In this document: piece by piece, positions 9,913 through 22,200 of the stretch
Layout of the letters: the number at the start of each line of letters is the position of its first letter
Position numbering within the stretch: position 1 is the first letter of the stretch
Assembly: GCF_020360975.1 (NCBI RefSeq)
Contig: NW_025408680.1
Location: 186,001-250,000, forward strand
Length of the DNA: 64,000 nucleotides
Reading direction: 5' to 3'
Source: Hirsutella rhossiliensis
Lineage: Eukaryota; Ascomycota; Sordariomycetes; Hypocreales; Ophiocordycipitaceae
Position numbers and translations under genes: made by a program
The notes under the pieces: model-generated
What the model was told of the DNA's origin: nothing
Seen by the model: the letters and a program-made list of their open reading frames with translations, nothing else
Database searches by the model: none

Positions 9913-12900
9913 CGATATCTCCCCTCCTTTTAGTCTTATCCATAAGACTTACTATAGCTACCTTAGCCGCTATATATAAATATACCCTTATCGCGTCGTA
10001 CGTAAGTATATCGTTCCTTATCTCTTTATCCTTTTAGGATATACTACTAATAGTATATTTAGTCGTATATTAAAAAATCGTTCCTAAAAAGCCTTTAAGC
10101 GCGCTACTCTTACCGAATATATCGACTTAAGTAGAGATCCTACTAATATACCGTGCACTCGATACTTTAAGGCGAAGAAGATAAATTATTAGATAGCCGA
10201 AAATTCTTCGCGCTATAATAATTATATTACTAGTAGTTATCCTTATTATAATAGTGTTTTAGTAGCCTCTTCTTATAAGTATCTTTTAATTCTTTTTACG
10301 TATAGTAGCTAATATATTTCTTTTAGTAACTAAATTATTAGCGGAGTAGTATAGGCTATATTCTAAAGAGGAGGAAGCTAAGGAAGCCTTATTAAAGCTT
10401 TAGGTATAGCTTATAAATCTTTAGTTATAAATATCTATCGCCGTTAATCGTTTAGCTTATATCCGGAAGATTTAGAATTATATAAAGGAAAAGAGTTCTA
10501 AGTTATTTCGTCGTAGTATCTAAGAAGTAGATACTAAGGATAGCGTTTTACCTACGCTTAATACGTATAAGTATTAAGTAGTAAATAACTTATAATTATT
10601 AAGCGTTCCTAATAAGGCGAATTAGTCTTTATTCGGTATTAGCGAAGAGTTCGTAGATCTTAGTTCTTTAATCCCTTCTAAACCTTCTAGTAAAATTATC
10701 GAAGTAAAGAGCTATAGTAGGTTAAGTGCTTAAGTAGTTCCTAGGTATTTTCCTCTAGTCTATATCCCTTCTACTTAATAAGGTATTCTTATTATTAACC
10801 TTATTTTCTTATATCTAGTATTTATTCTACTTTATATTCTTAATCGTCGTTAACTTCGATTTTTTCCTATAGTTTAGCGTTTTATAGCGCTAGTTCTAAT
10901 AATAAGATATAAAATATTAGGTATATCTATATCGTAATTAATAGTAAAAGTTTATAGTTAACTTTTAAAATAGTTTTCTTAACCTTAAATAGTCTAAGTT
11001 TCTTAAAATCTAATTTATTACTTAGTTATTTTATTTTAATATTTCGTTATATAAGGTAGACTATATCTCCCTCTTAAAAGATTAGTCCCTATAATCTTTT
11101 CTAATTATAGTAAGTAGATATTTATTCTTTAACGAATTAAAGTTCTTATTATATTTCTTTATATAATTTTTATAGCTAATCTACTTAAAGTATCGCTCGT
11201 TCCGCTTATAGTCCTTATTAAGTAACCTTAAATACTTCTAGGTTATATCCGTAATTAGCGTATATTAGTAAGAGCTTAGTTATTTCTATAACTAAGCTAT
11301 TATAAGCTAGTTATACTATTAGTAGCTATTTAACTTAATTGTTTTATTTATAGCTAATATAGTATCGTAAATATTATTTAAGCGTTTAGTTAAGTCGTTT
11401 TATTTATCTATCTATTTATAGATAATAAGCTATACTAAGCTTATATTTCGTCCTTAATTATACTATAAGAGCTTACTAAAACTTAGCTATAAATATACTT
11501 CCTCTATTAAAGATAATCTCGTTTAGTAGTTTATAATTACTAATAATAGTTTATAGGAATATATATACTAGCTCTTTTATATTACTTACTTCTTTATATA
11601 GTAAGAAGTATCTATATTTCGTTAATCGGTCGGTAATAATAAATATACTATTATACTTAACGTTAGTTATAAGTTCTTTTAATAGTAATAGCTTTATAAT
11701 ATAGTCGAAAGCTATTAAATCCTATAGTTTCTCTAATACTAGTAGCGGTTATAATTCTCTATATAGTTTATATCGTTTAGCTTTACTTCGTATATAAAGT
11801 TTATATTCTTTAATAACTTATTATACTACTTCTTTAAGCTATAAGAAGTTATATTATCGTTTAATCTATTTTAGTATTCTTTAGATTCCTTAGTATCTAT
11901 ATATTAAATATTTATATATATCTTATATAACTTTATCTTATAATACTAGTAGTATCTAGATTTTATTCTTATATATTAGAACTTCTAAATATTCTATATT
12001 ATATCCCTTTAATACTTTATATTCTTTTATTTATTTTAGGATCTTTTAGTATATTAAGTCGTTAAGTTATACTTTAAATATTATATTTAGCTATTATTAC
12101 TAGTAGTTTCCGTTTTCGTTAATTTTTAGGAGCTATTCTTTCGCTATAGGTACTCCTATATTATAGTTACTTCGTCGATTAAGGGTATTAGCTTAACTAT
12201 TTTCTATTCCTTTTCTATAGATTATTTTATAGTCGAATTCTAATAAATATTCAGCTTATTAGATCTATCGTCTATTTAACTATTATATTATTATAAAGTA
12301 TAAGATATTCTTATAATCTATATAAACCTTAACTTTATACTTACTTCTAAGAAGGTAGTATTAAAATTCTTTAAAAGCTTAAATAATTACGAGGAATTCT
12401 TTATTATAAATAAGGTAATTAAGTTCTACGCTATATAGCTTTTTTAAGTAGAATATAATTAGTTATAGTCTTCCTTTATTATCCTTTTATCCGATTTATA
12501 CTCTTAAAGTAAAGTCTAATATATTAGTTTTAAGTTCGATTTATCGTTTTAAATTAAAGGTAGTTAAGACTAGTTCTTATATAATCATAGTTTTAATATA
12601 TTTAAAAGCTTTATTAGCTTTATTATCCTATATAAATTCTTTTTCCTTCTTTATTAAGTTATATAGTAATACTACGATCTTTTTAAAATCTTTAATAAAT
12701 CGTTAGTAGTAATTTATAAATCCTAGGAAACTTTATACGTCCTTAACGTTCTTTAGCGTTAGCTATTCTTTAACTAAGTTAATCTTATCTTATTATATTT
12801 ATATCTCTCTTAGTAAGATCGTATATCTAAGGAAGTCTACTTCCTATATATAGAACTTACTTTTCTTTAGTTTAACTAGTAACTTTATATTCTAAAGTAC

Positions 12901-15900
12901 GCGGAGTACCTTATAGATATATTCCTTATATTCTTTTAGGGTATCTAAGAAGATTAAGATATTATCTAGGTATACTACTATAAAGATATCTAAGTATTTA
13001 TATAGGATATTATTAATTATCTATTAAAAGGTAGCTAGTATATTTATAAGTTTAAATAGTATTACTAGATATTTAAATAGTCCGAATTTCGTTTTAAAGG
13101 CTATTATCTATTTATATACCTTTTTTATATGTATTAAGTTATAGGCGCCTTTAAGATCGAGGGCTATAAACTATTTTTTACTATATAATCGATCTTATAG
13201 TTCCGATATAAGCGGTAATAGTATTCGGTCCTTTATTATAATATTATTTAAGCGTCTATAGTCGATAACTAGTTATAGCTTACTATTTTTCTTTAAAATA
13301 AATATAACTAGATAGCCTACTTTAGATATTAATATTTATATATATCCCTTTTATAGATTCTCGTTAAGGTAGTCGCGTAGCGTTTATAGTTACTTTTCGT
13401 TTAGGTTATAGATTTTATAGAACGTTAGCGTTATTCTATCCTTAAGATAAATTTCGTGGTCCTATTAGCTATATTTAAGTAACCCTATCTTAAGTTCTTC
13501 CTTAAAGAGTTTATTATATTTTTAGTATTCCTAAGGGATATTCTTTATTTTATCTTATAAGCTTTATTCTTTCTTTTAAGAGCTAGTTTTTCTTAACTTA
13601 AGCTCTTTATTAATTTATTTAAGGTCTTTCCTTAAAGTAGTAATAACTCTTTAGATCTTTATATTATATCCTTTATTCTATTTATATTAGATACTAGGTT
13701 ATATAGCCGTGTTAGTTAGTATATAGGTCTTATTAGTCGATTTTATTATATAGGCTAGTTTAGTTACTATTTCTATTTATATCGCTAAAGCCTATAATAA
13801 TTTATTTAAATAGTTATCCCTTTTATCCTATTTAGTAGCTAAATTATCGTAAAATTTTACTTTCTTTTAAATCTACTAGTCCTAGAAACTTATATCTTTA
13901 TTTTAATATAGCTAGCTAGTTTTCTAGTTAATTAGTAGGTTGCTCTCCTATAGCTATAAAAGTCCTAATATAAGGTTATATTTTCTAATATTTATAATAT
14001 TAAAGTTAACTCGTTTATCGTAGCCTTAGATATTAATATCGAGGTAATTAATCTCTATATTAATAATTCCGTTATTATAGTTAAAAGCCTCTCCTTTAAT
14101 ATTTATAAGTTTATATAGATCTTTCTTATATCTTTATATAAGTCGGTAACGATTAACGACTCTAGGTAAAACGTAATTACCTATCGCGCTATAGTCTAAA
14201 AGTATATATATATAATATCCCGCGATTTAAATATCTAATACTATTTAGTTACTATAACTTACCGTTACTATATATAGGGTCTATAGATCTTATTACATCG
14301 TGCTAGTCTATAGCCCTTTTATAGATAGCGTACCTTATTTTTTACCTAGTCTTTATTTATTTTATTTAGGTATTCTTCTTTAATTTATTATTAATATTAT
14401 TTCTTTATATTTTTATCGCGTAATATTATATCGGGGCTTAAAAGACTAATTTCTTATAGCTAATTAAAGATTTCTTATTTCTTAACGCTATATCGTTTAT
14501 ATTATACTACTTCGTAGTTAATTATATACTATACTTTATAATTCTATTTATTTTCGTACTAAAGGTTAAGTTTTTATTTAGCGTCTTTCTATTTTTTATA
14601 TAGTATTTCCTTATCGATTCTTCCTTAGTTAAATATAGCTTATAGCCTTTATATATATTACTAATAATCTTTTAGTATACTATTATATTATTTATACTAT
14701 ACTTATACCTTTTTATATTTATAAACTCTATAGTTTAGGTATATATATTCGTTATAATCTTCTTCGTTATATTTAACTTATTATATAAGTCTTTAAAAGA
14801 TTAAGGGTTTAGATACCTTAAAGTAAGTAGCGTTATACTATTCTTCTATTTTAGCGTATTTATAGATTTTATATATCTCTAAAAGATATCTTATTAATAA
14901 ACCGTAATTATCGCGGCATTTAAGTAATATACCGTAATTAGGTTTTAATAATATAACTTAGTCGTTTAGGTAGCGTTAATCGATTTTCTAGTAGTTTAGT
15001 TCTATACTTAAGTAGGGTTTCGAAAGTACTTATCCCTTAAACCTAACTAAGAAGGTATTATATCGTGCCTTTATCTAAAAGTATATTATATAATCTAGGT
15101 AAACGTATAATATCTATAAAATATACTTATAGTACTCCTAAGTAAGTAGTATTTATAGATTATCTTTAAATTCTCCTTATAGTTACTATTCTTATTATAG
15201 TACTATAAAGGTATTAACTATAGCGATAGCTATAGTATAGTCTCCTTTATATAGTACCGGTTAATACCGAATTAATATAGCTTATTAGTTTTCTATAAGA
15301 ATTTAAGGTATTTATTAGGTTCTAATTTTAAGTATTTCTTTAAATTCTTTAAAGTATAGAGCGTATTCTTTAATCGTAGTATTTTCCCTTAATAGCGAGG
15401 GTAGTAGTATAAGTTTATTCTTATCTTCCGTTTCTCTAGGTATTTCTTATTCTTTAGAGCTTATATTATTAATACTTCGTTAGTCCTCTTTAAGTTATTA
15501 TCCGAGTTTTATAAGTATAAAGGCTATATCTATATCTTCTTTATTATATTATTTATAAACTACCTATTATTATTATTAATTTTTATTTTATATATTTTCC
15601 TAGAATTATTTACTATTTTTCCTAATCTAGTCTTAAAAGACTCCTTTAAGATAGGGGTATTTTAGTTCTATAAATTTAACTTATTTCTATATTTTAAGAT
15701 CCCTTCGTTATATTATTATAAGGGTCTTCTTTAGTAGCTTTAGGAACTATTTAGTACTATTCTTATCGCTTAAGTATACTATATATTTATCGTTATAGTA
15801 TATAGTCTAACTAAGGAGTTTATACTTTAGTTCCTATCTATTAGTAGCGTTTAAGTATTTCTTACCTTTTAGGGCTAGTACTTAGTAGGTTTTCTTTTCC

Positions 15901-16863
15901 TTATAGGGTTATCTATATTCCTTAAAGTAATATCTAAGTTTCTTATAGTTAAAATACTTTCCTTTACTTTTCTATATTATATCTAGATCTATCCTACCTA
16001 GGTTAGTTATATAAGTATAGGTAATAGGAGTTTCGCGCTTCTTTTTATAGTTAGCGCATTAGTTAAAGTTATTCCTATAAGAAAGGTTCTAGTTTCCTCT
16101 TCCTTATTTCTTTTCTTAGCGTTATATATACTATCTATTATCGATTCGTACTACTATAGTAATATAGTCTAAGAGGTTATTAAGTTAATTTTCCTTATAA
16201 AGCTTATCCTTAACTTCTTCTTTAAGCCTATCGTAGAATTATAATATAAGAGGTTCGTTGTCTTAATTAAGTTTTAAGGTAACTTAACGGAACTTCGTAG
16301 TATAATCTAATACTAAGATCCTTTATTAGAGTTCTTAAAGTTTCTATTTAGCTTCTTATTCCTCGTTAGTTATTCTAAATACCTTTATAATAGCTTCTTC
16401 GAATCCTTAGAAACTAATAAAGACTTTATCTATCTCTCTATCTTATCGCGCTAATTAGTTATCGAGAAAATCCCTTATAATAGGTCTAAACTAAGCGAGT
16501 ACCGTTCTAAATAAATAATTTCCTACGTAGAGTACCTTTTCGACTAAGTCCGAGAGTTTAGTAGGGTAAAACCGGTAGTAGGCCTTAAGTTAGGTAAGAA
16601 AGTCTCGAAGCGTGCTATAAGTACTATCGAATAGTCCTAGCTATTTTAGTTTAACTACTTCTCCGAGGTCCCTAACTTATCCGTTGCCTCCTCCGTTCTT
16701 AAGTAACTATACCTTATATCGAAGGGCGATAATCTCGCGTATTATATCCTAAGGCGATATAGTAGCTCTAGAGTTAGTTAATTTAGTTTACTATATAGGC
16801 ATATTAATAGTTACGATATTACTTAAAGTAACGCGGTATTATATTAAATAAGAGCTTTTAACG

Positions 16864-17334
16864 TATAACGATTAGTATTATTCCTAAGGGATAAACCTAT
16901 TAAGGGGTTTATATTAGTAGATATAATAGGGCGTGGTCTAAGTAATAATAAGTATATTACGTTAGTAATAAGTTAGAGGTCGTAGACTATAGACTATAAC
17001 TAGGTAATTAAGTAATCGGAATTAAAGATAAAATCGTAATAGAGATCGTAATAATTATAATATATTAAAAGCTATCGAGCTATCTATCTAAAGGAGTAAA
17101 AGTAGGTAGCTATATATACTTATAGAGACTGTCCTTAGATTATAGGCCTAGCTATAATCCCTAACGTTAGATCGTATAGAGCGTAGTAATCTCGTTAATC
17201 CTAGATTACTTAGATCTTTATAATCCCCTCGATCCTATATTTATTAGATAGTCGTGCCGACTATTTATCCGTTAGGCCGTGTTACGTGCTTAACGCGGTC
17301 GATCGTTAGCGGCCTAGTAGCCGTAGTCGTAATA
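16864..17334 (-). repeat. gypsy 5' LTR (471 bp)
   Basis: Ends on the plus strand at GTCGTAATA and is followed by GAAAT, the target duplication. The element's leader begins to its left, CGTTAAAAGCTC on the minus strand. Confidence 0.9.
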
Positions 17335-17440
17335 GAAATCAGGCTATACTTCGCGATAATATTTACTAAGGAACTAAAAAGAAAAAAATTCTTTAAGTTC
17401 TAAGAGCTTCTTTCCCTTAGGGAATTAAAAGAGCCTTAAA

Positions 17441-18796
17441 AGAAAAGCTTATATGCCTTTAATAAAGGGTTTTTAGCTATCTTTTACTTTCTTAGCTTTT
17501 CCTTTATATATAACTAATAGGTTTTTTCCTTTAAAAAGGTTTCCTATTAATAAAAAATAACTTATAAAAATAAGGTTTTTCCTTATTAAAGGTTTCTTAT
17601 AATAACTCTATAAGGCTTTTTCCTTATATAGGTTTACTTAAAAAAAAGAGAAATATTATAACTATAACTAGGATTTTTCTTACTAAGGTTTTTCCTAAAA
17701 AGGGTTTTAAAACTTTCCCTTATATTCCTATTATATACCTTATTCTTAATAAGAATAATTCTATTATAAAAGAAATAATTAGTAAAGAGTATTATTTACT
17801 TAATACTCTTTAAGGGAGGCTATAAGAATATACCTTTAAATTTCTATTTTACTATTATAAAGAAATAATAAGTATAAGGAGGCTCTATTAAATAAGCTAG
17901 TAAAAAGAGGCTTTATAAAATAGTCTAAGGAAATAACCCTTAAAGATAAAAGACCTCTACTAGATATCTATATCTTCCTTTAAGAAAAGCGGGTTAAGAT
18001 AAGCTTATCCTAATAAATAAAATATATATAAAATGTATAAGTTAATTACGAGTAGAACGGATACCCTATTACCTATTTTAGCCTAGCGGTTCTAAAGATA
18101 TCCGCGATATAAGAATAAGTAGGGCATAGAATATTCTAGTTAAATCTACTACTTATACTAGAACCTATAGTCTAATATTAACTATTATACTATAATTAAA
18201 CTACCTACTAAGTAAGGAAGACCTACTATAGATAGAGTTTTTTAAGTACTATAAAATATACTAAAAAGCTAATTAATTAGTTTATTAGTAAGTAAGTAAT
18301 AGTCTATAAAAGATAAAGGATTTCCTTAGGAGTAGTAAATAAAATAAGTAAGTTTATAAGTATCTTTTATAATACTATTCTTTTAATATATTATTTAGTC
18401 CCTTATATACTTATTATAAATTTTAAACGAAATCTTAGCTTATACTCCTTTAACTAATCTTTCTACTTATATTATCGATTACCTAATCCTATACTACTTA
18501 CTTATACCTTTTTATAGGTACCTATACTTTTACTTTAACTTAATAGACTAAGGTTATATAGTAAGCGCTTATTACTACCTAAAGGTAGGCTAACTAGTCT
18601 TATACTAGGTCCCGTGCGATCTTATATAATTTCCCGCTTATAAGTATTATCTTATCTTAAGATATATAAGTAAAAGCGGAATTTTAGGAAATTAAGGAAT
18701 TATATAAGACTATATAATAAAAGGGAAAAAGGAGTATAAGGTAGGATTTTTAACGGAATTTATTAGTAGTATATTAGTATATAGAAGAGGTATTAA
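17441..18796. other. AT-rich unassigned stretch
   Basis: The left part follows the end of the old copia pol gene and may be its 3' untranslated region and LTR. About 100 bp near 17,820-17,925 resemble the relic beside the 5S rRNA gene at about 39,413-39,520. Near 18,630-18,720 there is an imperfect inverted repeat. ATTAA at 18792-18796 is the left target duplication of the next copia element. No reading frame or domain could be recognised. Confidence 0.4.
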
Positions 18797-19272
18797 TCTT
18801 ACGTAAAGAGATATAAGAAGTATATAAAAATATATAAAAGTAAAATTAAAAGTAAGGGGTTAGATAAGTAAGGTAGAGAGATTTAATTCTTATAAGAGTA
18901 GTAATAAAAGTAAGGGAGTTATTATTTTATTACCTTAATTATCCTTCTTTCCTCTATCTAACGCCCTTCTTTATACCTATCTAGTATCTTAATTAATAAA
19001 GATAATCCTACTTAAAGAAGCTATTAATATCCTTTTAACTACTAAACTTTTTACTAGTTTTTTCCTTCTTTTCTAGCTATTACCGGTATATCCGTCTTAT
19101 CTTTCGCTACCTTTATAAGAAGCTATTACTACTTTTACTTCCCCTCTTACCCTTACCCTCCTCTCTATACCTCCTTTTAGCTCCTTCTTTAAAACCTATT
19201 TTTTAGCTTCCTAGGTCCCTTATACTAAGGGATATCTCTAAGAACTATAAAATTAAGCTATACTTCGCGATA
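18797..19272 (-). repeat. copia 3' LTR (476 bp)
   Basis: Runs from TCTTACGTAAAG to CTTCGCGATA on the plus strand. The ends are near inverted repeats of each other (TATCGCGAAG on the minus strand). Confidence 0.85.
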
Positions 19273-22200
19273 TACCCTCTTAGCTATAGCCTATCCTTAT
19301 AGAAAGGGTAAAGCTAAATGCCTAGGCCGGTAAGCGTATAGAGGAGGTCTTAGTTTATACTTATCCCCTACTTAAGAAATCCGGGTTTTAGCCCTAGGCT
19401 CTTTTAGACCTACTTTAGGAAAAGGGGCCTTAAAGAGGAAATTAAGTCCTATAAGAAAGGGGGGCTTCTCTAAGGATAAGTCCCTAAAAAGGGGGCCTTT
19501 AAGAAGAATAAGTCCTAATTAAGCTAGGGGCCCTCCTTTAGGATAAGTCCTAATTCCTCTCTTTAGCTATAGACGTCTCCTTCCTCCTACGTACTATTAG
19601 CTCCTCTTATAGACTTTTAAGGCGGGCTTCTAAGGATAGCTTCTCTTAAACGTCTTCTAGCTTAATTTACTATAAAAAGATAGCTAGCTTTTACTTTAGT
19701 AAGGGCTTTATAAGACTGTTAGCTTTTATTAATACTATTAAAACCTAATAAACGGAAATAAGTCCCCTTTAAACCTCTTAGCGTAGCTAATACTAATAGA
19801 TATCGATATACTATAACTAGGTCGATAGCTTACTATTTTCCTCTATAAGAATTCGTATAGTCTATATATTATTATATTTTATAGCTAATAGGGATAGAAT
19901 TTATAGTCGTAAAGATATAAGTAGCTAGCTAAGGAAAATCGCTTTTTTTAACGCTTCTAAAAGAGCTAGTAGCTCTGCCTTTATACTTAAAGTTATAATA
20001 GTAGCTTACTTTAAAGCTCTCTAAGCAATAGTTCCTCTAAAAAGGGATATAATATACCTTTATAAGCTCTTTCTATTTAATAAATTATTTATAAAGGACG
20101 AATTACTTAAATAAAGGAAGATTTCGGTAGCTAATTTCTTTCTTTCCTATCTTCCTAGGCGTAGACTATATAATCTCGTTAAATAAAGATAAAGGATAGC
20201 TCTATCTACTACTTCTTAATGCCTAGGGCTAGGATTCTAGTTATACCTAGCTAGCTAGGAGACCGTAAAAGAGATATCCGGTCTAGTAGAAATAGCTAAA
20301 AAAAAGTAAGGAGCTTACCTTCTATTAATATTAGTATTTCTCTTACTCCCTAGCTTAAAAGAACGGATTAAGTAAAAGCTCTTTATCTAATATAGGCATA
20401 GAGAAAAGCTTCTTATTAAGGGATTTAGGAAGGAATTTATAAGCGACCTTATCGATATAAGCGTCCTAGGTAAGCTAGATAGTCCGTTAGGACCTATTCT
20501 AAAGGATTCGTATCCCTAGGAACTACTTTAGCTCCTTTAGCCTAGTTATCTTATACCTTTATTATAGGCCTTATATAGCCTCCCTAGTAGTAGCCTCTTT
20601 TTCTTTTAGGTAGGCTTAGATAATATCGTCGACGTAGAAGAAGACTATAGTTTTACCCTTCTATATTATACACGGTTCTTAAGGGACTTTCTTAAAGCCT
20701 AGGGCTTTAAAGGAACCGGTTAAATACTATAGCTAAAGAAGGGGTAATCTTCGTAGTCCGTATAGAGCTTTCCTAAGCTATAGAACCTTTCCTAGCTATT
20801 AGAAGCTTAGTAGAAGGCGTATATAAATAACTTCTTCTTCTTTAAGTAAGCAGTTAATAAAAGCATTAACTATATCTATTTAATTAAGCTCGAGGTCGAA
20901 TTCTACTACTATAGCTATAAGGGTCGGAAAAGATATCCCTACTAAGGTAGTTACCTTAGTAGGAAGATCCCCCTTTTCTTACTAGTTTTAATAGATAACT
21001 AGCCGGGCTTTATACTTTTAAAGGAAGCTATATTTATTAGTCTTATAGATAAAGACCTACTTATAGCTAAGGACCTATTTTCCTCTTACTTTTTCCTTAA
21101 GGACCTCTTTAAAAGACCTTATCTCTTTATATAAGGCTAGGTAATCCTTTTAGGCCTAGAAAAACTAGTTCCTAAAAGGGTGTCTTTCTAGCTACTTTTA
21201 GTTTACTAGTAGGTCCGGGAGGTCTCTTTTATATACCTTCCTTACTAATAATAGCTTAAAAAGCCGGCCTACTATAAATACTCCGTAGGAACCGTCTTCT
21301 ATTAGCGTTAGGTAGAAGTCGGAAAACGATTAAAATAAGGGAGATATTAGTCTTCTTTTATATTAAGCCCTATACTATCCTTTACTTCTTAAAGTAGGGA
21401 TAAAAAGGCAGCCGGGTAATCCTTTAAGAGAGGTGCCTTTCCTACCCCCTTAGGGGTCGAGATAGAAGACTAACCGAAAAAGCTACTTCTAGATCTTCTT
21501 CTTATTCTATAAGAGGAGGCGTAGGAAGGTAGGCGTATTCTAGCTCTACCGCTTTCCTATAGTCTCCTTCTTTATCTAGATTATTTAATCTAGTAGCTTT
21601 CTCTTTTCCTTTAAAGTTAACGTTATCCTCGACTACTTTAATATTAGTTTCTTCTTCTATTTCCTTATCTAGGACCTCTTCTTAAGACTATTAGGAAGGG
21701 GGGATTTAGATCTTCTAAATTAGCTAACGTTATAAGAGTAAGAAGGGTTATTAATCCCTCTTTCCGTTAAAGAAGCTAGATTCGTCGAAAATTATATCCT
21801 TAGTCGAAATAACCTTTTATAAAAGAGGAATCTAGATCTAGAAGATATTTATAGAATTATAACTAACGAGGTAACTAATAAAGGCTCTAGGATTAAGCTT
21901 TCTTTTCTTCTTTCTTTTTAGCTATATATCGGTAGTTATTGCGTATACCTTATAGCTATAAGCACGAAGGTAGGCTAGCAAGGCCCTCTTTTTCGTAAAG
22001 AGCTTAAGGGGGGATTTCTAGTCTATTCCTTAGGTAGTCCCTCTAAGGGTCCGGTTCTATAGGTAATAGGCGGTCTTAACGACTTCCCTTTAAAGGTTAT
22101 ATAGAAGCTTTATAGTAAGTTTTATTATATAGGCCCTTTTTATTATAGCACCCCTTAATCTTTCTACCCCTCCGTTCTAGGCCTAGGTATTTAGTGCTAA

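Larger units (their letters stand above)
9442..17334 (-). mobile_element. complete Ty3/gypsy retrotransposon, RIP-destroyed
   Basis: A 7,893-bp element on the minus strand with two 471-bp LTRs (16864-17334 is 5', 9442-9912 is 3'). Its target duplication is AAAAT (9437-9441) and GAAAT (17335-17339), differing by one RIP-type change. On the minus strand the order is leader, gag with a ruined CCHC knuckle near 15,950, protease near 14,190, reverse transcriptase with Y-L-D-N (Y-L-D-D mutated) at 12961-12972, RNase H and integrase near 12,000-11,000, and a chromodomain-like tail near 10,900. A polypurine tract precedes the 3' LTR at 9913-9932. Domain order IN after RNase H places it in Ty3/gypsy (Metaviridae). 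Every domain carries stops, so it is inactive. Confidence 0.93.
8681..17358 (-). mobile_element. mosaic LTR element with two different terminal repeats, ATATT target duplication
   Basis: On the minus strand this element has a 485-bp left LTR (17358-17340 plus 9441-8976) that matches the LTRs of the full copia element at 18797-25107. A primer-binding site GTTATAAGCC and a short leader (8975-8779) ending in a polypurine run follow. The right terminal repeat (8778-8681, 98 bp) matches the small LTRs of the TRIM at 7861-8247 instead. ATATT at 8676-8680 and 17359-17363 flanks it, and the host copia reading frame is restored across the join, so the whole unit went in once. A complete gypsy element (9442-17334) later entered its long LTR. 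Two unlike LTRs on one integrated element are not expected from normal reverse transcription. Confidence 0.65.
7745..17440 (+). pseudogene. Ty1/copia pol 3' end (RNase H), interrupted by two nested insertions
   Basis: Three separated blocks, about 7745-7860, 8253-8680 and 17364-17440, read as one copia pol C-terminus once the insertions and one copy of each target duplication are removed. The middle block spells a degenerate RNase H with recognisable stretches like L-T-D-N-K-A-A-I-K-L-A and Y-I-N-I-A-Y-F-Y. The 8680/17364 join restores the family's end motif D-I-F-T-K-E-L-K followed by K-F...E-L-L. The first interruption is a miniature LTR element (7861-8247, CTTAT). The second is a mosaic LTR element (8681-17358, ATATT) that itself contains a whole gypsy element. 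This copia gene is therefore among the oldest layers here. Confidence 0.8.

Noticed and set aside
18620..18730. Inverted repeat as a MITE
   Set aside because: The arms are imperfect and no target duplication could be defined; TpA enrichment by RIP creates many chance palindromes.
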